DNA of 64,000 nt. Origin: Melastoma dodecandrum (Eukaryota; Streptophyta; Magnoliopsida; Myrtales; Melastomataceae). The notes below the pieces were generated by a model. That model saw only the letters and a program-made list of their open reading frames with translations, was not told the DNA's origin and ran no database searches. The DNA is taken from NCBI GenBank assembly GCA_029817715.1, contig JARUPY010000203.1, positions 1-64,000 of the forward strand, in the 5' to 3' direction. Below, piece after piece: positions 34,849 through 46,122 of this stretch (position 1 is its first letter; the number at the start of each line of letters is the position of its first letter). The position numbers and the translations under genes are program-made.

Positions 34849-35147
34849 AAAGGAGTAAAGGAAAGTAAAGAGAGTTGAAAGTGGAAGAAGAAACTTGAAG
34901 ACATCTTCTTCCATTTTTCAGGGGTTTTTGGGGATGAGTGGGGTGTTTGTTTGGAATGGCGGTCAAAAGTCTCATGGAGGACATACTCAGACTAATCCCT
35001 TTTCTCTTCTTTTGTCTACTTATTTGCTTTTTTCCTTTGGCCCTTTCCCCCCACCTTTTTTTTTCTGAATTTCTTTTTCCTAACATCATCAATTTTGGAC
35101 ACCACCCCATCATTCGCATTGTTAGGGTTTTGGATCGTTGTTGTGTA

Positions 35148-35300
35148 ATGTCAAGAAGAATTCTGTCACTACATGTATTTTGCTTGTTTCTTCAATTCAC
35201 CGCCCACGCTGCCTTGGTCGGAGAAAACGGGATATCATGTAAAGAGCTGTGTGATCTTTTGTCCGGAGGGCCGGAGAAGAAGTATATGTGTGTCCAATGA
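35148..35300 (+). CDS. Possible small secreted Cys-containing peptide (hypothetical)
   Basis: A 50-codon frame starting MSRRILSLHVFCLFLQFT, followed by AHA, reads like a signal peptide with a plausible cleavage site, then a short mature part with CKELC and a final MCVQ. The same frame can start further upstream at 34956 (114 aa, very hydrophobic). I do not recognise a peptide family, and a chance ORF of this size is common. A TATA-like element lies about 300 bases upstream. Confidence 0.2.
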   Translation: MSRRILSLHVFCLFLQFTAHAALVGENGISCKELCDLLSGGPEKKYMCVQ

Positions 35301-38300
35301 TCTTATTAATATAAAAGTAACTTTCATACTTTGAGCTAAAATTATTCCACACATTTTCTTTTTCATCCTCGGGTTATTTTTAGAAAGAACATATCAATCA
35401 ATATAGATATTCATCGAAATCTCTATTATATTTTCGTTTGATATTTAACCAGACTATACAAAGAAGACAGACGATGAGAAATGATAATGTCTCCAGACAC
35501 TTGTAGAGCATTTTTGTAACTTTGTATTACCAAAATGATTGATTCGATTCGATTATACAAGCCATTCAATGCACCCCAAATCCTTTTCCTTTCTTATCTT
35601 CTCCTTTTAAAAAAAAAATAATAAATAAATTGAACGATCAATCAGTCGAAACGCTCTCTGTTTCGTTCCAACCTCCCTTTAAGATTTTCTCCTTTTCTTC
35701 TTTTGTATTGCCTTTTAAATTTATTATTTCTTTCTAAGTAGGCTTTAGAAGATTCCTTGACCAGAGGCCGTGTTGGAGCTTTTTGTGTTTGATTTGTCCC
35801 TTTTATTAGCCATAATTCAGTCAAGGAAAGGCTCCATTTAATTAGGAACTCACGTGTGCCTCTCCTTTCACATATACTTAAATCATACTCGCATTAAGCA
35901 TACTATTTAGTGTTAATAAATGATTGCTTGTTTTCATGAGATTTAGTCTTAACAAATGACAAGAGCACCCGATTCCGGCCGTCGAGATTCGAAATTACGA
36001 GAAGAGACTTGACTGGTGGTTCGTCCATCAACCAAACAAAAAATGTATTAAGCTAAGCTCATGAGTTTGGAATTCGAATTTCACTAAATTGATAGTATAA
36101 GGGTCGTGTCCTTATTAGACACTTGATCTTTTGATCAGATATAAAGAGCAATATCTTTGACTGATCCACGAAAGGGTCTTATCAAAATTCCCTTTTGATT
36201 GAACAAAAAACAAAGAGGAAAAGTTTATTTATATAAATATATAAAGATGATATTTGCTTTTTTTACCCAAAAAAAAAGAAAGAAAGAAAATTATTGTCGA
36301 CGAAAAGAGAACGATTTTAGTCGTATTGGCTTTCCTTTTGCCCGTTTTTGTTTTAAAGTTTATGAGGTTGACACGAAGTTTTGTCTCATTGATTTTGCAA
36401 TTATTGGCGACTCTACTGACGGTCTCTAATTTTTTGCTCAAGAATTATTAATTCAACAAAGTTTTAGACGAAACTAAATGAATGTAAGCACGAACCATCA
36501 AATTCTAGCACGTGTATGTTATTGGGTATGGAACATTCTGAAGAGAAATGGCATCAGTATCCGATGTTATGGAAGAGCTAATTCCCCGTTTTTGAACATA
36601 TTTATACACACGAAGGTGAGTGGAGAGACATTGGAAAGATTCTCAGGAACAAACACTACGTGTTTGGTAGGATTAGGTATTGTTTCTTAATTATTACCAG
36701 TGATATTTAGACAACGAAACACGCTCCCAACAACTTCATCCTTTATTACAATCTACTGTCTTGTTCTCTTGTTTGATCTTCCAATTTTAGGGTTTCATTG
36801 GCTTACAACGAAATCATTCGAACTAGGATCGAGGAAGCACGAGTGATTCTCATGCCGGGGTGGTGCTCAATCTTTTTGGCCCCGCCGGTGTTCTCCAGTA
36901 AAACATAACCAAACAGAACACATATACAACAAATATCGCCTGTCATAAAAAGGAAAACTGTTTACATTACTTATTATCGTAATGACATCGTAAAACGGGA
37001 CTTATATCACGTCGTCGCGTCGACGTATAAATAGGAGAGAATGTGGAGACATGAATATAAATAAATAGGGGGGAGGACAAAGGGACAAACATCCTGGAAT
37101 AATGGTGTTTGGTCATGCACGGATGGGGGGGGGGGGGGGGTGAGGGGACTACTTCCCTTTGATTCAAGCTCCTTTTTGAACCCCCACACGCACACGCACA
37201 GTCATCCATGACTTTCCCCAGAAAACGCCTTTTTCCCTGGTTGCACCAAACAGGACCCAACATTCAATCCCGAGTTAGAAAGAAGAAGAAGAGAATCTAG
37301 ACATGGGGAAAACAAAACACAGGGGAGGTGAAATCAATAGTAATTCTCAATGCTTGTTTGGTTGGTGCTCATCTCCCACCCACATGCCCATGTCTTCTCA
37401 ACTTTACGAATTATGATACGTTGTAATTCATCCACATATAATGATAAGTAAGAAATTTGAATTGAAATCTCGATTCGTAATTTACCGGTAATTTATATTT
37501 TCTCTAAATCGAGTTTAAATTAGTCTATGCGAATTTTCGAAAAGTAAACCAAATATATGTTAAAATTCTCATTGTTTTAATTTTCTCTCTCTTTTTTTTT
37601 TTTATCTCGGATGAGAATAACAGGGCATGGGCGCATGATATGACGGGAGGTGCGTGGGGGCCGGTGCTAACGTGAGCGATGGGTATGTGGGGGTGCACCA
37701 TAATTTTCTTCCTTTTTCTCCTGACTACATGTTTTTGCACTAATCACATCAATTGTCACCTCAAATATATCTATATTTTAAAAAAATTCTCACGGAAATT
37801 TGTTCTTTTAACCGGATTAATTCAATTGAGAAAATATTTAATTTATAAAACCAGGAAAGGTTAATTTGATTTCTTTTTTATCAACTCTGGTCACTCTTCT
37901 GTGTGAAAAAAAAAAGAAAATAAAATTATGGAAAACTTTTAAATTAGCCGTAAATATGTCATAGGGCAAACAATTAATCTTTGAAGCAAAAAACTTTTTG
38001 TTTGACATCAGCAGATACACAGAAAAGCCCCCCCGCAATAGAAATAAAAAGGCTCTCCCATTAAAAAAAAAACAATCATAAGGATTATTATAACATATTG
38101 TCAAGAGACTTCCTTATGAGTCATTGTTTACAAACATATATATAATTCATCGGGTTTGTGTTGTTGGGGGCCAGTAATCTTTCACCTTTTGGAGAAGAAT
38201 TTAGTAACTGCCCCATTCTTTATAAAATATTGGGCACGCATGAAAAAAGTTGGCTCATCTTAATTAAATCTAAACAAAAGGTGGGTCTTAATCCACTATG

Positions 38301-39517
38301 AATCCTGCACAAAATCAAGGGGCCAAAAACCCCAAAAACAAACACACAAGAAAGTGGGTCTTCATCTTAATCTTGATCTTGATCTTAACCCCATGAATTA
38401 TTATATGCAAACAGGAAACTAAAAAGTATTTGAATCAGAGATGGGTTAAGAAATGAGGAGTGAATTAAAGTTAACCCAGATGCAAATAAATTAACTTTAA
38501 GGAAGAAAATTTTGGAGGCGTGTTGACTGAAAAAGGTTAAGGGATGAGTCAAACCCCGATTAACCGAGTTCAAAAGATTCACGTTTCTATTAAAGATGTA
38601 ATCATTAGTTACTGGGACGGTATTTTCCCTGGTGGGTCGATTGGAAATTAACAATCCGGAATGTCCATTCGCTAGCAGCAACATTGGTGGAATGATTAGC
38701 AGAGAAAAGAGGACGCAGGTACAATAACTTGGACGACCCAGTAGTAACACCCCCCCCCCCCCCTCCCAACCCATTTGCTGTTTTGTCGATTTTGAGGCCG
38801 CGGCAGGGCAACGGGGAAGTCGACTGAACCAGGTTTCGACAATGTTCTGTTCTTGCCAAGATTGAGTGGAACTCGTCACAAGGCACTCAGCAAAGAACGT
38901 ATGAAGGAGGAGGTATTGTTATCTGACCATAGATGATGCTTCACAGTCCATCCACTGTAAAAATGCTCATTCCCAGCATGTATAACAGATAAGTCCGAGT
39001 TCGAGTAGTATCGCAGATATATTTTACAAGGGAACGATGATGAGCATCCCATGATCTCGCACTTGGTTTGTCGCCTTTAATAACAGCAGGATGCAAAAGT
39101 GTATTGATGTGAGCAGACATGGCTCGATACATTCCTTCATTTGTTCCAGAAACCAAACATGTTGTGAGAACACCGGAGAGCCAGACCGAACTAATTTCAC
39201 ATGTGGTAGTCACGACTTGTCGACATAGCCCATCTCAACGGCGCATCTCTGCAAAGGTGTACCCGATACAGGATTGATCACAAGAACCGTCACCAGACAA
39301 TATAATGAGCCAAGTTATTCATCCATATTCAAGAACGACTTTCAGGTATAGTCTAAAAATGCCATACACTTAGCTTCAATATCTACAAACTCGGCGAAAC
39401 CCATAATGATGCATGCACCTTTTGATGAAGCTTTGGCACTGAATTTGCTTTCCCGAAGATTGAATCGAATGGAGGCAGTTCTATGTACAAAAGCAAGGGA
39501 TAACCTCATTTATTCCC
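35301..39517. other. Long AT-rich intergenic region
   Basis: No gene can be supported in about 4.2 kb. It contains a poly-G run (37125-37140) and a poly-C run (38750-38763). The sequence near 36050-36180 resembles dispersed repeat DNA. The last few hundred bases include the 3' UTR of the minus-strand RING gene. Confidence 0.45.
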
Positions 39518-40372
39518 TTATACGAACAGCTCAAACTCTTCATTCACCCTGACATCCCAAGATGTCGGCCTCCCTTGTCCATCCCCAGTCTTGCTCCTCT
39601 CGTACTCAGCGTCATCCGTCGGCAACTCATACCGACACACGGGACAAGTGTTCCTCATCTCCAACCATGGCAATATACACTCCTCGTGATAAAAATGAGA
39701 ACACGGCAATGTCCTCACTCTAACCCCTACCCCTATCTCATCCTTGCAGACCGCACAATCTCCACCGCACAGCTCTGAATCCCCATCCACTGCCACGACC
39801 ACAGGCAAATTCTCCACCACCTCCTTCGCAGCCGGAGGGCTCCCCCTAATCTCAGCTACGTTATCCATAAACTGATCGAACAGAGTATCGGATGAATCCT
39901 CAACATAATAAGCATCGCCGTCGATGTCATACAGCAGATCGTTGTTAAAGAACAAGTTCCCGGTCACGTTGTTCACCGCGACAAGCAACTCCCACTCTAG
40001 GTCACGAACGGCCGATATCCTCCCTCCTCCTCCACCGCCAGATTCCCACCGGTCGTCCTCTTCATCGTCAGTGAAATAATCCGACGACAGTGCCGTCACT
40101 TCCTCGACGACATCGTTGTTCGCATCGCCGCTCTCCGCAACTTCCTCCCACTCGAACCCTCCGCTGTCGATGACCTCCGAACCCAAATCGAACGAATACG
40201 GATCCTCCGATTCAAGATAATCGGAGTCGGATTCGGAATCGATGCTCACGACGCGCAAACCGATGCAGTGGCTCACCTGTTCGGGGGCGTCCTCTTCGAC
40301 AGGAGGTTCTAGATCGGGGCATGGATCGTTGACCGGATAAGACTCGAGGGGATCCGTGGGCGAGGACGACAT
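39518..40372 (-). CDS. RING-H2 E3 ubiquitin ligase
   Basis: Intronless, 284 aa from the ATG at 40372 (MSSSPTDPLESYPVND). The frame is open further upstream to 40645, but that part reads as leader rather than protein. A highly acidic Asp/Glu/Ser-rich region (residues about 20-130) precedes a segment conserved in this family (DLEWELLVAVNNV, then LFDQFMDNVAEIRGSPPAAK) and a perfect C3H2C3 RING-H2 finger at residues 206-246 (CAVCKDEIGVGVRV, LPCSHFYHEECILPWL, NTCPVC). All eight zinc ligands are present, so E2 recruitment is expected. Substrates are unknown. It resembles the CIP8/At3g02340-type RING proteins (recalled). It is head to head with the PPR pseudogene, ATG to ATG 340 bp apart. Confidence 0.9.
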   Translation of the reverse strand: MSSSPTDPLESYPVNDPCPDLEPPVEEDAPEQVSHCIGLRVVSIDSESDSDYLESEDPYSFDLGSEVIDSGGFEWEEVAESGDANNDVVEEVTALSSDYFTDDEEDDRWESGGGGGGRISAVRDLEWELLVAVNNVTGNLFFNNDLLYDIDGDAYYVEDSSDTLFDQFMDNVAEIRGSPPAAKEVVENLPVVVAVDGDSELCGGDCAVCKDEIGVGVRVRTLPCSHFYHEECILPWLEMRNTCPVCRYELPTDDAEYERSKTGDGQGRPTSWDVRVNEEFELFV

Positions 40373-40711
40373 CTCTCCAGCGAGGCGTGGCAGGGATTCC
40401 CAAATTGAGATTTTTAGGTTTTCTTCGTGTTGATGCGGACACGATTGGTGGATGATGTCCCTGGAGTTCGACGGGAACGAGAATGTAAGGAAGGAGAAGA
40501 CTTGACGATTGGTGGGGCGACGATGATGAACAACAGCCGTTGGATTTGACATGTTGTCTATGACGTGCCTCGTTGTACGATGGGGATGTGCTCGTGAATC
40601 CCCCATGCCGCCATTGATGCCTTGTAAGAATGCTCCCCGGGCCATTTTCGAATGTAAGAATGCTCAACTCAGTAATGTAAGAATTCGAAATGACTTCCGC
40701 CATTTTCGTCT
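40373..40711. promoter_or_regulatory. Short shared promoter region between RING gene and PPR pseudogene
   Basis: The only DNA between the two divergent start codons; it must carry both 5' leaders. No stop interrupts the RING frame through most of it. Confidence 0.5.
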
Positions 40712-43344
40712 ATGGCCTCTTTCCTCGCCAAACTACCATCGCTCGTATTCCCGCCGAATTCGTCGGTGCGTTTCCTTCGTTTCTCGAGGGTGGCGTCCAG
40801 CGGACTCCCGAATACGGCTCCTCCGGCCAACTCGTCGTACATCGGGAAGACATTTTCCCATGTGTTTCAGGAATGTGCGTCCGGACGGTTTATCAATCCC
40901 GGGAAGCAAGCCCATGCGCGCACGATAGTTTCCGGGTTTCGTCCCATGGCGCTCGTCACCAAGGGTTTGATCCAGACGTATGTCAGGTGCTCGCGCCCGG
41001 ACTTTACTTGTTCGGTGTTTGACGAAATGCCCGTCAGAGACACGGTTTCACATAATGCCACATTTCTGGTATGTGGGGAAGGGGGAGATTTCTGTCGCGG
41101 AGGGTCTCTTTCGGGAAATGCACGAGAAGGATGTGGTGTCTTGGAATTCGATGTTGTCTGGGTTTTTGCTGAATGGGAAGAGTTTGAAGTGTATTGAGAT
41201 TTTTTCAGTGATGAGATATAGCGGGGATGAGGCAGATCACACTAGCTTTGCTATCGTCTTGAAAGTTTGTGCTGGTTTGGAAATGGTCCGTTTAGGAGTT
41301 CAAATTCATGGGCTTACGGTTAAGATGGGATACGACCTAAATGTGGTCACTGCGAGTGCTTTTGTTGACATGTATGGAAGTGGAATAAGTTAAGCTGGGC
41401 GGTTCAACTGTTTCAGGAAATGTCGGAAAGAAATTGGGTTTCGTGGAGCTGTCATCGCAGGATGTATCCCCGATGGTGAGTTAATTTTGGGTTTAAAGAT
41501 GTATAGGAAAATGTTGAGATCGGGTTGCGGCGCAAGTCAATCCACTTATGCTAGTGTTCTTAGTTCCTGTGCAGGATCATCTGCATTTGAAATAGGGAGT
41601 CAATTACATGCGCACCCGTTGAAGAGTGATTTTGGAGGCAATATTGTTGTAGTTACCGCGACATTGGATATGTATGCTAAGTTTGATAGATACAGGGATG
41701 CTAGGAAAGTATTCGATTTGATGCTACGGCGTAGCTTACAGTCCTTGAGTGCGATGGTAGTTGGATATGCAAGGGGAAATCATGGCTGCGATGCCCTGGA
41801 GCTAGTAGCTACTTTGCCTTCTCCAGAAGTCTAGGCATGGGTTTGATGAGATTACTTTGTTGGGTGCATTGAGTGCATGTGCGGTGATGAAGGGATTTGT
41901 CGAGGGGCTTCAGGTTCATGCCCTGATGATCAATTGTTGTTTGGTTACTTTGTGACAGTTCAATGTGCATTATTGGATAATGGATATGCTATGCATGGAA
42001 AGTGTGGAGCTCTCCAGGAGGCTTCTTGTGTTTTCAGTGAAATGGATGTACATAATGCCGTGTCCTGGAACTCTGTGATTGCTGCTCACGAGCAGAACGA
42101 CAGTGTAATGGAGACTATGGAGCTCGACGTCTCAATGATTCGATCAAGAAGAGAGCCCGATGAATATACTTACGGCAGTGTGTCGAAAGCTTGCGCAGGA
42201 CAGCAAGCCCTAAACTCCAGGATGGAAATCCATAATATAATAATAAAATCGGGAATGGGACTAAACTTGTTTGTTGGAAGTGCTCTTGTTGATATGTACT
42301 CCAATTGTGGGAGGATGGAGGAGGCTGAGAAGATCCATCAAAGAATAACTGAACATACAGTCGTTTCATGGAAAGAGATGTTGTCTGGATTCACGATGCT
42401 AAAGCAAAGTGAAGATATTCAAGGATATTTTTATCGTATGTTGGAGATGGGGGTTGAGCCCGACAACTTCACTTACACCATTCTCGATTCTTTGCTAACC
42501 TAGCAACAATCAGTCTCGGGAAGCAAATCGATGCTAAAACCATTAAGTCAGAGATGCAGAAAGATGTGAACATATTCAGCACTCTTGTTGATATGTACTC
42601 CCAGTGTGGGGAATTGAATGATTGCCGACTGATATTTGAAATGGCAAAGGAGAGGGACTTTGGGACATGGAATGCAAAACGATGTGAAGAGGATGCAGCA
42701 CAACGATGTGAAGCCAAATCATTCCACCTTTGTTTCAGTCCTTTGAGCTTGCGTGCATATAGGGATTCCTGAAAGGGGATTGGAGTATTTCGAGGCCATG
42801 TCGAGATTATAAGGTTTGGAGCCCCTGTTGGAACATTATACCTGCATGGTGGATATCTTTAGGAGGTCAGGTCGAACAGTAAAGCTCTGAAGTTAATAAA
42901 CGAGATGCCCTTCGAAGCAGATGATGTTATATGGAGGACTCTGCAAAGTGCTTGCCCCATGCACAATGACGTGGGAACCGCAGAGAAGGCAGCAAATAAA
43001 ATCCTGGATTTGGTTCCAGAAGACTCTGCCGCCTACGTCCTTGTATGCAATATTTATGCTAATGCTGGTATGTGGAAGGACGGTTTGAAGATGGGGAAGG
43101 TGATGAGGCATTGTAAATTGAGGAAGGAGCCAGGGTGTGCTGTATTGAGGTGAAGGATGAGGTTCACACCTTTCTGGCAGGTGAGAGGGCTCGTCCAAGA
43201 AGTGGCGATATATATTCCAAACTTCACTTGTTGATAAGGGAGCTGAGAGGATCAGATTATGCTCCTGTGGCCGATTTGCTTGTCATTGAGGAACCAGAAA
43301 TGACTGATCAAGACCAAGAATTAGTAGCATGCCTACATTCATGA
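40712..43344 (+). pseudogene. MEF13: PPR (PLS, E-type) RNA-editing factor pseudogene, MEF13-like
   Basis: The ATG at 40712 starts a plausible organelle-targeting N-terminus (MASFLAKLPSLVFPPN). PPR motifs follow in pieces spread over all three frames: GKQAHARTIVSGFRP; KDVVSWNSMLSGFLLNG; GVQIHGLTVKMGYDLNVV; STYASVLSSCAGSSAFEIG; an intact stretch 41986-42503 with NAVSWNSVIAAHEQND and LVDMYSNCGRMEEAEKIH; then LVDMYSQCGELNDCRLIFE; and the E-domain part at 42905-43240 (MPFEADDVIWRTLQSACPMH, LRKEPGC, DEVHTFLAGE). Frame breaks or stops fall near 41075, 41393, 41450, 41830, 41950, 42500, 42690, 42810 and 43135. From memory it matches At3g02330 (MEF13), a mitochondrial C-to-U editing factor, including gene order next to the RING gene. 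Confidence 0.88.
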
Positions 43345-46122
43345 AATTTGCTATCCACGACAACCACGGGCATAAAGTTTCTAAGGTTGGCAATGTGAGG
43401 AAATTCGTGGCAGAAGATCTGGTGCGTCGATCGTCAACTGCTATAGCTGTTTTGATGCTTTGGAGCGATGGATCACCGGAGTTGTTTTCATCAGTAAAAC
43501 ACCTGCAAACTCTTCCTAGCGAAACCACAGTCTCATCGAAGCTCGCGAGTGGTGGAGAATATGGTTCCGGAACGTCTGTTTACCTAGGTATGCAACCTCT
43601 GCTTCCTCCCAAAATTACCACGACAGCAAATGGTGGTCAATCAAAATCATTAGTTGGTTGCCATCCAAAATAAGGCAGCCTCAATCAATACCTGTTTCTA
43701 ATTCATGCAGATAACCCAGATAACAGAGAGAAACAACAAACAACAACAACAGCAGTAGCAGCAGATGTTAATCATGTACTCTGTTCATCATCAAGATGTC
43801 ATTATTGGCTGTCCTTGTCTTCTGCTCCTCTTGATTTCTTCTATCCTCATCATTTGAAAGCAAGAAATTGACAGGGGGAGGGATAACAAAGAGGGAGGTG
43901 ACTAAACATCACCTCCTCATTGGGTCCACCTCACCCACTTGTCTTTTCCCCCCTAGTATTAACTATTTTACTGACGTCTGATTAGGCCGGTGGACCCATG
44001 AGGAGGAGTTCTTGTCCTTGCATGCCGACCATATCCCAGGTAAGTGCCAAGAAACAAACATTCACTCCACTCCCATGCCATGTCCAAAAATGCCACAAAG
44101 GACAAGTGGGAGAAGTGAAGAAGTTCTCTGTGTGCCTGGTTTTGCCATTCCTAATCCTTTTTCGTCTCTTTTCTTGTTTGTTCTCGATATTCTCTTCCCA
44201 GGTTGTTCCATGCAATTCTTCTTATGGACAAGGGTCTCGTGTCCTTTTTAGCCTAAACTTTGTTGAAATGTGGGATGGATGGCTGTTCCCATGAAAGGTG
44301 ACCCAAAATTAGGTATCAAGAGCTCATCCATCCCAGTTGAAATGATGGAGATGACATAAAATCTCGGGATTCCACATCTGATACTTTCTGCCAAATTTTG
44401 TTCATAATGCGAGGCGATGTTCAGTCAGTAAACCAAGAATCCATGATTTTGCAGATCTTTTGAGATTGGCCGCCTAATCAGAGGCATAGCACGAAGAAGA
44501 TTTAGGAGGTCTTCTATTAACTGGGTCGATGACACGTGTCGGAGTAATGGCGGTGGGGGAGGTCATTTACAGGCGGATCAACCACAGCCACGAAAATCTA
44601 ATCAATAATTTTTTTTAGCGTTGCATTATTGGAGTTGATGATATAAGGGAGGATTAGCCTGATAATCATAAATTAGAAATTTTTTGTCTGAAGTAATATT
44701 ATACTTAATTCTTTCCTGGGAAAAAATCAATTCATAAAATGTTGGCAAATGACTGGTCAAAAAAGGGGGGAAAAAAACAATTTCATGAAGTTGTGTAAAT
44801 TAACAATGAGGAAGGCAAGAAAAACGAGTCCGTCTCATTTCCACCAGAAGATGCGAAAGAAGAAAAAGTTTGGTGGCCGACCTCATCGTATGCTTGCAAA
44901 TAAGACGTCAGTAAACGACGACGTCTCTTGTCCTGTCGCACATGATGAGAAATAATGAAGTAATTAGTAGTTAGCTGTTGCTGTTAGGTATCAAATATTA
45001 TATATAAACGAAATATCATTTTCAGACTATTCAAATTCAAAATTTTGTCATTAGTAGTTAAAATATTTTCCGATTTGAAGTATTATTTTAATATTTCGAA
45101 CTTAATTATTGAAATTTTTAACATAATAAAAACATACATTAATTACCAAATTATTCTAAAAAAAGTAGGCTTTTTTAAATATAAATTTTCGAAAGTGAAT
45201 TCTACTTTATAAAAATCAAATTCGATACAACAAAAGCCCCCCAAATTCATGCTTGACTTATATTGGATGGCGCTGCGTCGGCGTTTCTATCCCCTTGTAA
45301 CAATTGACGATGCGCTAAAAAGGCGTGTCCCTCTTCTCTACTTCTTCTTCTTCGTCGTTCTTAAATTTATTATTTCTCCCTCGGGAATGATTATTCGGCA
45401 TACAACAAATAGCATGGGGAAACGGTCCAACAAACACAACCAAATGTTAAATACTTAATTGCATGTATAGAATTTAATGTACGTACGATGTGTTTATATA
45501 CTCGAGAAAGAAATCTTTCCTGCTTGTCTGAACAATATCCCCTGCATTCATTTTTGACGATTGATTTTATTTATACCTCCATTTTCGGTCTTGTTCGCAA
45601 CTCTTTATCTCAAAAAGGTCTTTTGCTTTCGCATTTCCCCTTTTTTTCTGTTTTGTTGTGTCGTGGTGGTTGTATTTGTTGGTAGGCCTTCTATCCTCTC
45701 TTCAAGCGATTCCTATGATTTGGGGGTAACAATAAACCTAGATTCTTCCGGTCGTTGATTATTCTCCTGTCAGAGGAATGAAATTCCAGGGATTTTCTGG
45801 GTTGATTGTTGTTTCTTGTTGCTGGGACCCCTGAAAGACTTCATCTTTGTGGGTTTTCAGTTTTAGATTGCACAGGGGTGTGAATTTTGGGGGAGTGCCC
45901 CTTGTTTCTGTGTAAAGACCCGAGTTTGGGGTAGTTAGTGGTTGAATTTCGCTGGATTCAGAGTTGGGTTGGCCCTCGATTCCTTAAAGGTTTCGATCTT
46001 GCTTGGTAATTAGTTTTAATTGTTGTTGTTTGGGTTCATTATCTGTTTTTGCTGGAGTTGGGTCTTGGAGCTGAATTTGGGGGGGTGTTTCTTTGCAGAG
46101 GGTGGTGTAAGTCTGTTTGAGG
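43345..46122. other. Intergenic DNA and 5' leader of the transporter gene
   Basis: A 114-codon frame at 43329-43673 has no recognisable domain and is probably chance. At 44530-44539 GACACGTGTC is a palindromic G-box. From about 45700 to 46122 the sequence is GT-rich and likely contains the transporter's 5' UTR, with an acceptor-like CTTTGCAG at 46091-46098 suggesting a leader intron. Confidence 0.4.

Noticed and set aside
34571..35119. 182-codon minus-strand frame
   Set aside because: Starts outside and runs into the copia LTR; a chance frame.
37125..37140. Poly-G/poly-C runs here and at 29371, 38750, 58882 and 59367
   Set aside because: Simple homopolymers, possibly with length errors; no function supported.
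38941..39213. 90-codon minus-strand frame
   Set aside because: No domain or conserved motif; probably chance in intergenic or 3' UTR DNA.
40373..40645. Ninety-one-residue N-terminal extension of the RING protein
   Set aside because: No family similarity, and it occupies the shared leader; the ATG at 40372 starts a family-like acidic N-terminus.
43329..43673. 114-codon plus-strand frame after the PPR pseudogene
   Set aside because: No recognisable domain and no gene structure; overlaps the pseudogene end.
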